Assembly: GCF_002265625.1 (NCBI RefSeq)
Contig: NZ_NOVE01000038.1
Span: 1-35,889, forward strand
Length of the DNA stretch: 35,889 bases
Direction: 5' to 3'
From: Prevotella sp. 885
GTDB taxonomy: Bacteria > Bacteroidota > Bacteroidia > Bacteroidales > Bacteroidaceae
Made by a program: the position numbers and the translations under genes. Every line of letters begins with the position of its first letter. The stretch's first letter is position 1. Shown here piece after piece: positions 1 through 9,161 of this stretch. A model generated the notes under the pieces. That model did not search any database and was not told the origin of the DNA. It was given only the letters and a program-made list of their open reading frames with translations.

Positions 1-964
1 TGGCTATCCTTTTAAGGGCTGCATCCACATTAGCCTTGGCAGGAAGGTGAAACACAAAATCATCATCGCCTTTGGGTGGCATCCATGACAAGGCGGTATT
101 GCCGATTGGTACGGCATTGAGAGCCTTGGTTTTCTTTTGGACGATTACAAGCGTGTTCGTTTCATTGTTTCTCTTGATGTCACTCCACCGCAGAGCCTTG
201 ATGTCGCTGATACGAAGTCCTGTCAGACAGGCGAAACCGAAAGCCTTTTGTGTCTCTGCAACTCCTGGACTTCTCTCATCTGAAGCCATGAACCTTTTCA
301 GTTCATCGGGAGTGAGATACTGCTTATGTGATGACTTTGGCTTGGGAAAGATGTCTGACTTCTCCAACTTGTAGAAAGGGTTAGCCTTCAATTTACCGAA
401 CTTGACAGCCTTGTTGAATACCGCCACTATGCGCTGTTGAACATTGTGAAGGGAGCCTTCACACAAAGGCTTGGCTTCAACTCGTACATACTTCTGTGGT
501 ACATAGTCATTCTTCAACCAAAGAAAGAAAGCCTTGAACCATTCCTTGTCGAACTTCCTCAGAGTGATGTGAGGTCTGCGCTTGTTGGCAAGGAACTCGC
601 TCATTAGGTATTTCAGATACTTTGATTGGTCAACAATAGCCTTGGAGTAGTCTGTATTGTCGCTCATCCAGTCGATGTAAGTCTGGATCCAGTCCAAGAC
701 TTCGGGAGACTCGTCATTGGGAATTTCCTTCACAATCATCAAGTGACCTACCTCTGGGATGGTCTCTGGATGAAGAATACGCTCTGCCCTTATCTGGTGA
801 GCACGTTGCAATGTTTCTTCGTTCCTTGCTTTGGTTTCTGCATCAACCTCTGGCAACAAATAGAGGGATAAAAATTCAAACTTGCGCTTGCCACCATTGT
901 AGATGTCAAGATACAAGCTTATGTTGTCGTTGGCAAGAGCCTTTTGTCTGATAGTTATTGTCAT
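1..964 (-). CDS. Tyrosine recombinase / site-specific integrase (3' end outside window)
   Basis: This is a leftward reading frame open to the window edge, giving 321 residues from an ATG at 964. It has the layout of Bacteroidota phage-type integrases: an N-terminal arm-binding part (about 1-70), a SAM-like core-binding domain (about 85-200) and the start of the catalytic domain. The first catalytic arginine is visible in TGLRISD (R251), and a lysine candidate follows in the beta-hairpin (K277-K280). The HxxR, H/W and tyrosine motifs would lie beyond position 1, so I cannot say whether the enzyme is intact. The start lies 28 bases after the stop of the second recombinase on the same strand, so the two are probably co-transcribed. 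The family cuts and rejoins DNA at specific sites for integration, excision or inversion. The partner sites are not visible. Confidence 0.85.
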   Translation of the reverse strand, partial: MTITIRQKALANDNISLYLDIYNGGKRKFEFLSLYLLPEVDAETKARNEETLQRAHQIRAERILHPETIPEVGHLMIVKEIPNDESPEVLDWIQTYIDWMSDNTDYSKAIVDQSKYLKYLMSEFLANKRRPHITLRKFDKEWFKAFFLWLKNDYVPQKYVRVEAKPLCEGSLHNVQQRIVAVFNKAVKFGKLKANPFYKLEKSDIFPKPKSSHKQYLTPDELKRFMASDERSPGVAETQKAFGFACLTGLRISDIKALRWSDIKRNNETNTLVIVQKKTKALNAVPIGNTALSWMPPKGDDDFVFHLPAKANVDAALKRIA

Positions 965-992
965 GTCTCTATATATTTTCGTTGTCAATGAT

Positions 993-2165
993 TTATGTGA
1001 ACATACCGTCAATGAGGTTGATGGCTTCCTCCTTCTTCTTATCCACGATTTTAGCATAGATTTCCGTGGTCTGAATGTTGGAATGTCCCATCAGCTTGCT
1101 TGTGGTAAAAAGGTCAGCACCGAGCGTGAGCATCATCGTTCCGAACGTGTGCCGTGAGCAATGGAATGAGATATGCTTCTCTATCCCTGCCGCTTCCGCC
1201 CATTTGCGGAGAGCCCTGCCTATAACGGTCTGTGTGGTTGGAATGTCAAAGAAAGGAATATCATTACCTCTTTGCTTTGGCAACCACCGCTTTGCCTCTT
1301 CCGAGAGAGGTATTATAACTGGCTTCTCCGTCTTTTGCATTTCCATATCTATGTATTCGCCCTTTCCGTCAGCGGTCTTGAAGATGTGCATCGGAGCAAG
1401 ACGGTACATGTCACTTAATCGCAATCCGGTAAAACAGGCGAAGATGAAAGCCTCCTTGACCTCTGGACGGTAACTGTCCGTAGCCATGAGGGTGCGAAGT
1501 TCCTCAATGGTCAGATACTCTTTCTTGCCATCCTTGGGTTGGATGCGCTCACGTGCATCAAGTTCCTTCATAGGGTTGTTGCGGATAATGCCTTGTCGCA
1601 CAGCGTTGTTGAGTGCGGTAGAGAACATTCCGAGGTATCGGCTTGCCGTATTCTCGCTGATAGGTCTTGGCTCGCCATACTTGATATGGGAATTTGGGAA
1701 GTTACGCAAGAACTTCACATATCCACGGCAAAACTCCGCATTGACCTCTTCAAGAGAAATGAAGCCTTTGTTAGTCTCGTCAAGATACTTCTCCACAGTG
1801 TGCATCATTTCCACACGGCAATGGAGCGTTGACTTCTTGATGCCGACACCACCTTCACAATACTTCTTTATCCAAGTAGTGAGAAGCATTGAACCTTGCT
1901 TGACGGTTTCCCAATCCTGTATGCCGTGACCATGCAGGGCTTTGATGCGCTCTGCCTTGATGCGTTCTGCAACCGCCATAGTCTGCTTGTTCTGTTCCTT
2001 GCAGATAGGGTTGATTTCGGGAACGAGGTAGAGTTTGAGGTATTCATACTTTCTCACTCCCTTATAGTAGATGTCAAGATAGATACTCTTGTTGCCATCT
2101 GCGAGCGACTTCAACCGAATTTTAATCGGTTCTTTCAGCTTTACTTGTTTCTTTGGTCTTGCCAT
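993..2165 (-). CDS. Tyrosine recombinase / site-specific integrase, complete
   Basis: This 390-residue protein carries a complete set of tyrosine-recombinase catalytic residues: R249 in FTGLRLSD, K278 in MQKTEK, H335 and R338 in HCSRHTF, H361 in LMGHSN and the nucleophile Y370 in TTEIYAKI. Residues about 1-75 resemble the arm-type DNA-binding region of Bacteroidota integrases, and about 90-200 form the SAM-like core-binding domain. The basic start (MARPKKQVK) fits a DNA-binding N-terminus. It stands in tandem with a second, different integrase whose start is 28 bases downstream. Paired integrases of this kind are common at the ends of Bacteroidota mobile elements or next to invertible regions. 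No attachment core repeat could be identified, so its job (integration or inversion) is open. Confidence 0.92.
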   Translation of the reverse strand: MARPKKQVKLKEPIKIRLKSLADGNKSIYLDIYYKGVRKYEYLKLYLVPEINPICKEQNKQTMAVAERIKAERIKALHGHGIQDWETVKQGSMLLTTWIKKYCEGGVGIKKSTLHCRVEMMHTVEKYLDETNKGFISLEEVNAEFCRGYVKFLRNFPNSHIKYGEPRPISENTASRYLGMFSTALNNAVRQGIIRNNPMKELDARERIQPKDGKKEYLTIEELRTLMATDSYRPEVKEAFIFACFTGLRLSDMYRLAPMHIFKTADGKGEYIDMEMQKTEKPVIIPLSEEAKRWLPKQRGNDIPFFDIPTTQTVIGRALRKWAEAAGIEKHISFHCSRHTFGTMMLTLGADLFTTSKLMGHSNIQTTEIYAKIVDKKKEEAINLIDGMFT

Positions 2166-2363
2166 GATGTATGAAGTGTTATTTTGTTTTTGTATTCTGC
2201 TACATTGGAGGGTCTTTCTCCCTCTTGTTGAAAGTCTATGTCAGATATGGTTTCCTATGCTGACATTTGCTTTTTTTTCTCTTCCCTTACTTCGGAAAAC
2301 TGATGTAAAGATAAGAAAACAAACCGAGAAACGAGAAACAAAACGGAAACAAGAAACTGTCTT
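2166..2363. other. 198-bp gap upstream of the recombinases with two hairpins
   Basis: AT-rich non-coding stretch. It holds a short hairpin with GAGGG/CCCTC arms near 2209-2225 and a second inverted repeat, ATGTCAG (2238-2244) with CTGACAT (2260-2266), followed on the + strand by a run of eight T. No clear TAnnTTTG box facing the recombinase was found here, so the recombinase promoter is undetermined. The ATGTCAG arms resemble the half-sites of the palindrome at 2966-2986. Confidence 0.4.
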
Positions 2364-2921
2364 TTATGTCTTTTTAAGAGTGAGTTTGGCAAACATCGGA
2401 AAATTCAAATTATCGCTTAAAGCATTGATACTTAGCGCATTTACTTTCATTTGCTTTCTTGTCTTTTCAAACGCATTTTGTAGGACTAAGATATTCTTGA
2501 CATCCTGCGTTTCATTCTCTTCGGCTTGAGGTCGGGTTGGCGAACTTGCCAATATCGTAATCCGCATCTTCGTGGTATTCGGTATTTCATACAGTCCCCA
2601 ATTCATCGAGTAGTGCTCAGCATTGTTAGTCCATCTATTTATGTACGTGCTAAGTAGCCCAATCTCTTCACTGCTCATTTTTCCGTGACCGACGGGAGCA
2701 TTTATTATCATACATTGCTTCGTGGAATTGACGATGCTCTCTTTCCGTAATGCTTTACAGAATGCCCTATTCATGAAGTTCACCTCCGATTCTCCTTCTT
2801 TGGATTCCTCAGTGAACATGGAATGGTTGTCAACAAAGATTTCCTTTAAACATTCTTCCGGGATTGGAATTACCCCTGTACCTGCCAGTAAAACGGCGAT
2901 TTTCTTTTCTGTTGCGTTCAT
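2364..2921 (-). CDS. Small protein of unknown function
   Basis: A 185-residue frame starting MNATEKKIAV and ending in a basic LTLKKT tail. I do not recognise a family. It has no signal peptide or membrane segment, so it is probably cytoplasmic. The support for a real gene is a TAAGTTTG -7 box about 29 bases upstream of the start, a palindrome next to that box, same-strand orientation with the recombinases, and no competing long frame. It may be an accessory or regulatory gene of the same mobile element, but that rests on position alone. The gap of 198 bases to the recombinase suggests separate control. Confidence 0.6.
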   Translation of the reverse strand: MNATEKKIAVLLAGTGVIPIPEECLKEIFVDNHSMFTEESKEGESEVNFMNRAFCKALRKESIVNSTKQCMIINAPVGHGKMSSEEIGLLSTYINRWTNNAEHYSMNWGLYEIPNTTKMRITILASSPTRPQAEENETQDVKNILVLQNAFEKTRKQMKVNALSINALSDNLNFPMFAKLTLKKT

Positions 2922-2949
2922 ATAAGTTTGTTTTATTGTTAATGTTTTG

Positions 2950-2957
2950 CAAACTTA
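2950..2957 (-). promoter_or_regulatory. Predicted -7 box of the 185-residue gene
   Basis: TAAGTTTG on the minus strand matches the Bacteroidota -7 consensus TAnnTTTG exactly, about 29 bases before the ATG at 2921. No TTTG lies at the ideal 19-20 base spacing; the nearest is about 14 bases away. Confidence 0.55.
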
Positions 2958-2965
2958 CTGCGCAT

Positions 2966-2986
2966 GTATGTCAAATTGGGACATAC
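2966..2986. promoter_or_regulatory. Palindrome GTATGTC-N7-GACATAC, possible operator
   Basis: Perfect 7-base inverted arms at 2966-2972 and 2980-2986 with a 7-base spacer. The palindrome sits where the -33 region of the downstream promoter (-7 at 2950-2957) should be, so a bound dimer would be expected to block it. The regulator is unknown. Confidence 0.5.
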
Positions 2987-2990
2987 CATC

Positions 2991-3036
2991 AAAAAAAATA
3001 TCGTAGCGGAGGCATAATACCTGCACTACGATATTT
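2991..3036 (-). terminator. Rho-independent terminator of the starch-enzyme operon
   Basis: Perfect 11-base inverted repeat (2996-3006 with 3026-3036; arm AAATATCGTAG) with a further AGG/CCT pairing inside the loop. Read on the minus strand, it is followed by a run of T (complement of the A run at 2991-2998). It lies 35 bases past the stop of the leftmost starch gene and so insulates the mobile-element genes from the operon. Confidence 0.8.
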
Positions 3037-3070
3037 ATCGTGTTATTGAACTTTCGATAGTTCAGTATGT

Positions 3071-4996
3071 TTAGAATTCCAACACCATTGTCTGGCGCGG
3101 ACTGAGCTTTACGTTATGGCTTATCACTACGTTTCTGCCCGTTGTGACATCCACGGCTTTCTCGGCATTGCCGATTATCTCGGCATAACGCTTTACGTCG
3201 AGTTCGGCTGCAGCGTTTCTGCCGTTGATGACGGTCATGACGCTCTTGCCGTTATACTGACGCGCCACCACGTAAACGCCGTGCTGCGTGCAGAACTGGG
3301 TCTGGCTGCCTTTTGTTATCACGTCGTTGCCCTGACGCCAATGCAGCAGACGGCTTATCCAGCCGAACATATCGTTCTGAGCCTTGGTGCGTCCCTTTGC
3401 CGTGAAGGCGTTGCGGGCATCGCCAGCCCATCCGCCGGGGAAGTCCTTACGCACGTAGCCGTCTGTGACAGACTTCGTGCCGTTCATCAGAATCTCCGTG
3501 CCGTAATAGAGCTGCGGGATGCGGTTTACGGTCAGCAGCAGCGCCAATGCCTGCTTCAGAGCCAGCGTGTCCTTGCCCTCGCCTAAGAAGCGGTCGGTGT
3601 CATGGTTCTCAATGAACGCCATCACGCTCTTGGGGTTCGGATAAAGATAGTCATAGCAAAGGACGTTGTATATGCGGTTCATGCCGTTCCACCAGTCGTC
3701 TGTCTCCTCATGCTTAGCCTGATTGATGCGGTCGAAGAAGGCAAAGTCCATGACGGTCTTCAGATAGCTGTTCTTCTCGGAGAGCTTGCTGTCCTTCTGC
3801 CAGGCGGCAGTATAGGCAGGCTCCGTCACCCACGTCTCGCCTACGGTGTTGAAGTTGGGATATTCCTTGTCGAGCGTCTTCATCCAGAGCGCCATGCCGT
3901 CGCGGTCAGCGTAGGGATAAGTGTCCATGCGGATGCCGTCAATGCCAACAGTCTCAATCCACCACTCGCTGTTCTGAATCAGATACTTCATGACGTGCGG
4001 ATTGCGCTGGTTGAGGTCGGGCATCGTCGGCACGAACCATCCGTCCACCGTCTCACGCAGGTCCACCTTGCTGGCATAGGGATCGAGCACCGGCGTGAGC
4101 TTATAGCTGGTCTGCAGATACTTGTCGTTCACCTTGGCGTTGCCGTCCATCGTGTCCATCTTCTTCTGATGCTCCTCGGTCTGATATTCGGGCAGGAGCC
4201 ATTCTGAAGTGTTAAACCAGTCCTTCGACGGCATGTCTGCCACCCAAGGATGGTCGAAACCGCAATGATTGAAAATCATGTCCATCACCACCTTCAGTCC
4301 CTTAGCATGAGCCTCGTCCACGAGACGCTTATACTCGTCGTTGGTGCCGAAACGCGGGTCCACGCGATAATAGTCTGTAGTGGCGTAGCCATGGTAAGAC
4401 GAGTTGGTGCCATTGCTGGGGCTGTCGTTCTCCAGAACGGGCGTAAACCACAGCGCCGTTACGCCAAGGTCTGTGAAATAGTCGAGGTGCTGGCGTATTC
4501 CCTCAAGGTCGCCGCCATGACGCAGACTCGGAGCCGTGCGGTCGCAGGTCTTGTCGCGCATTGTCTTGAAGGCGTCGTTCTTGAGATTGCCGTTGGCGAA
4601 GCGGTCGGGCATGAGCATGTAAAGCACATCCTCATTGGTGAATCCCATGCGCTTGTCGCCCGCCATAGCACGGTCTTTCAGCTCATACTTCACCTTCTTA
4701 GTCTGCTTGCCCTGCTTGAAGCTGAGCGTCATCTCGCCCGCCTTCGCGCCTTCAAGGTTGAGATAGAGGAAGAGATAGTTGGGCGAGTCGAGACGTGCGA
4801 TAGAGTCTATGCGCACATCGGGATAGTTGACCTCCACGTCCGCGTCACGCACGTCCTTGCCGTAAACCATCAGCTGGAGCGACGCATCCTTCATGCCGAC
4901 ATACCAGTTGGTGGGTTCGATGCGGTCCACCTTTACTGCTGCATTCAAGCTCATAGCCCCCATAAGCATTATTAATGATACCAGTTTTTTCTTCAT
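3071..4996 (-). CDS. susA: SusA-like GH13 neopullulanase / cyclomaltodextrinase
   Basis: The 641-residue protein starts with a type I signal peptide (MKKKLVSLIMLMGAMSLNA) and so is probably periplasmic. After an N-terminal beta-sandwich like that of cyclomaltodextrinases (about 22-110) comes a GH13 (beta/alpha)8 barrel. The conserved regions are visible: VVMDMIFNH (237-244), the nucleophile D358 in GIRMDTYPY, the acid/base E387 in VGETWV and D466 in FIENHDTDR. A C-terminal beta domain closes the chain. In Bacteroides, SusA (617 residues) hydrolyses maltodextrins and pullulan after import by SusCD, and this protein has the same plan and size. It is the last gene of the leftward operon, 22 bases after the pullulanase and followed by a terminator. 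The exact product (maltose versus panose) cannot be read from the sequence. Confidence 0.9.
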   Translation of the reverse strand: MKKKLVSLIMLMGAMSLNAAVKVDRIEPTNWYVGMKDASLQLMVYGKDVRDADVEVNYPDVRIDSIARLDSPNYLFLYLNLEGAKAGEMTLSFKQGKQTKKVKYELKDRAMAGDKRMGFTNEDVLYMLMPDRFANGNLKNDAFKTMRDKTCDRTAPSLRHGGDLEGIRQHLDYFTDLGVTALWFTPVLENDSPSNGTNSSYHGYATTDYYRVDPRFGTNDEYKRLVDEAHAKGLKVVMDMIFNHCGFDHPWVADMPSKDWFNTSEWLLPEYQTEEHQKKMDTMDGNAKVNDKYLQTSYKLTPVLDPYASKVDLRETVDGWFVPTMPDLNQRNPHVMKYLIQNSEWWIETVGIDGIRMDTYPYADRDGMALWMKTLDKEYPNFNTVGETWVTEPAYTAAWQKDSKLSEKNSYLKTVMDFAFFDRINQAKHEETDDWWNGMNRIYNVLCYDYLYPNPKSVMAFIENHDTDRFLGEGKDTLALKQALALLLTVNRIPQLYYGTEILMNGTKSVTDGYVRKDFPGGWAGDARNAFTAKGRTKAQNDMFGWISRLLHWRQGNDVITKGSQTQFCTQHGVYVVARQYNGKSVMTVINGRNAAAELDVKRYAEIIGNAEKAVDVTTGRNVVISHNVKLSPRQTMVLEF

Positions 4997-5018
4997 TATC
5001 TTTTTTATATTATGGTTC

Positions 5019-6956
5019 TTACTTTCTGTATAATATCAGCGCCGACTGCTCGTCTGCCAGCACCTCCTTACCTTCGAACGGCATTCCGATGCCTTCCTCA
5101 TTGATGACGCCGTTGCAGCAAGCCACCGTGTATTCGCCTTCGGGTACGCTGACCAGCTTGGCTTCCTTGTTGGCGTTGAGAATGACGATGATGTCCTTCC
5201 ATGAGTCGATGCCCTCAAGGTTCTTCAGACGGAACGCCACAAGGCAGTCGTCGGTGGCAATAAACTCCAGATGATTCCTTACTGCGTCGGCATTGGCGAG
5301 GCGGAAAGCGGGATGATTCTTGCGAAGACTTATCAAGCCTCGATAATACTCGAACACCTGAGGATACTGCTTGAGGTTATCCCAGTGGAACTCGTTGATG
5401 CTGTCGGGCGACGAAAAGCTGTTATGCACGCCCTTCTTGTCGCGGAGCATCTCCTCGCCAGCAAGCATAAATGGCACTCCCTGCGACGTGAAGATGGCTG
5501 TCTGAGCCAGCAGGTCGAGGCGGATAAGCTCTGCCATACGGTCAGCTTCTGACCTCGACGCGTCCTTCAGACCGGGAATGCTCGCCTTGAGACGATCCAC
5601 AAGGCACATGTCGTCGTGACAGCTAACGTAGCTGATCTGCTGTGTAGGATTGTTGGTCCACGGCTTACGGTCGTAGTTGACGCGTGTCATATCCACCTGG
5701 TTATGGGCGATGCCACCCACGATGCCGAACTTCAGGCTCTCCTCCTCACCCTTTATTCCGGCAAGGAAAGCGCCCTTCGTGTCGTCGGAGAACGGTCCGC
5801 GAAGTGCGTCACGCATGTCGTCGCTGAAAGCTCCGATGCCGTTCAGACGGGGTGTGTTGGCTTTTATGGCAAGCTGGTCCTGCGGATAGGCACACGTTCC
5901 TGCGCTCCAACCCTCACCATATATATATATCGAGGGGTCAATCTCGTCCACGGCAGCGCGTATCTGGTTCATCGTCTCGATGTCATGGACGCCCATAAGG
6001 TCGAAGCGGAATCCGTCAATGTGGAATTCGTTTATCCAGTACTTGACGCTCTCTATCATAAACTCGCGCATCAGCGGACGTTCTGAAGCCGTCTCGTTGC
6101 CGCAACCCGAACCGTCGGAATAACGTCCGTCGGCTGTCTTGCGATAGTAATAGCCGGGATAAGTGCGCTGGAAGTTGCTTCCGTCAATGTCGAACGTATG
6201 GTTATAGACGGCGTCGAAGATGACACGGATGCCAGCCTTGTGGAGCGCCTGTACCATTTCCTTGAACTCACGGATGCGCACCTCAGGACGATAAGGGTCG
6301 GTGGAATAGCTTCCCTCGGGCACATTATAGTTCTTAGGATCGTAGCCCCAATTGAATTGTGGGCGCTGTAGCTGTGTCTCGTCCACCGAAGCGAAATCGA
6401 ACAGCGGCTGGAAATGGATGGCGTTGACGCCGAGACGCTTCAGATAGTCGATGGCGCGAGGCTCTGTCAGAGCCAGATACTTGCCACGATGCTGCATGCC
6501 CGAAGTGGGACTGATGGAGAAGTCGCGCATGTGAAGCTCGTAAATCACGAGGTCGGCAGGCGACGCAATAGCCGGACGGCGGTCGTCAGCCCATCCCACG
6601 GGGTCGGTGTCAGCCATGTTGATGATGGCGCCACGGTTGCCGTTGACGCCTACAGCCTTGGCAAACGTGCCGGGACACTCGCCCTTGCCTATATCGAAAG
6701 TATAAAACATGCCACTAAGGTCGCCCTTTACGGTAGCCTCCCAACGGTTGTCGCCTATGGCACGCATCTTGACAGTCTTGACGGGTTTGCCACCCTGTCC
6801 TGCCTTATAGATGCGCACTTTCGGGAGGGAAGCTGCATTGAGGCGGAATACGGTCTTTGTCTTACCGTATTCCATCTCGTCGAAGCGCCCCTGAGCATTT
6901 ACGTTTAACGTAATCATTGCGGCAAGAAATGCCGAGAACATATAATTCTTTTTCAT
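5019..6956 (-). CDS. pulA: Type I pullulanase (GH13), periplasmic
   Basis: Starting at the ATG at 6956 gives 645 residues with a clear signal peptide (MKKNYMFSAFLAAMITLNVNA). An upstream in-frame ATG at 7016 would bury this signal inside the previous gene's end, so I reject it. The pullulanase marker FNWGYDP is at 201-207. GH13 catalytic residues are D319 (FRFDLMGVHD), E348 (YGEGWSAG) and D448 (YVSCHDD), with VIFDAVYNH at 245-253 as region I. The family hydrolyses alpha-1,6 branch points of pullulan, amylopectin fragments and glycogen. No separate N-terminal CBM41 or CBM48 of typical sequence is obvious; about 30-120 probably form the usual N-terminal beta domain. The gene lies 22 bases after GH97 and 22 before the SusA-like gene, inside one operon, and should debranch oligosaccharides imported by SusCD. 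Confidence 0.9.
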   Translation of the reverse strand: MKKNYMFSAFLAAMITLNVNAQGRFDEMEYGKTKTVFRLNAASLPKVRIYKAGQGGKPVKTVKMRAIGDNRWEATVKGDLSGMFYTFDIGKGECPGTFAKAVGVNGNRGAIINMADTDPVGWADDRRPAIASPADLVIYELHMRDFSISPTSGMQHRGKYLALTEPRAIDYLKRLGVNAIHFQPLFDFASVDETQLQRPQFNWGYDPKNYNVPEGSYSTDPYRPEVRIREFKEMVQALHKAGIRVIFDAVYNHTFDIDGSNFQRTYPGYYYRKTADGRYSDGSGCGNETASERPLMREFMIESVKYWINEFHIDGFRFDLMGVHDIETMNQIRAAVDEIDPSIYIYGEGWSAGTCAYPQDQLAIKANTPRLNGIGAFSDDMRDALRGPFSDDTKGAFLAGIKGEEESLKFGIVGGIAHNQVDMTRVNYDRKPWTNNPTQQISYVSCHDDMCLVDRLKASIPGLKDASRSEADRMAELIRLDLLAQTAIFTSQGVPFMLAGEEMLRDKKGVHNSFSSPDSINEFHWDNLKQYPQVFEYYRGLISLRKNHPAFRLANADAVRNHLEFIATDDCLVAFRLKNLEGIDSWKDIIVILNANKEAKLVSVPEGEYTVACCNGVINEEGIGMPFEGKEVLADEQSALILYRK

Positions 6957-6978
6957 GTCAGTAGCGTACGTATTGTTG

Positions 6979-9138
<2,160 letters not shown>

Positions 9139-9161
9139 TTATTGCTTTCTGCTATACGGAG

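Noticed and set aside
3116..4975. Three long plus-strand reading frames opposite the SusA-like gene
   Set aside because: They are antisense shadows of a gene with full GH13 motifs; their products are low-complexity in His, Val and Leu with no family signature.
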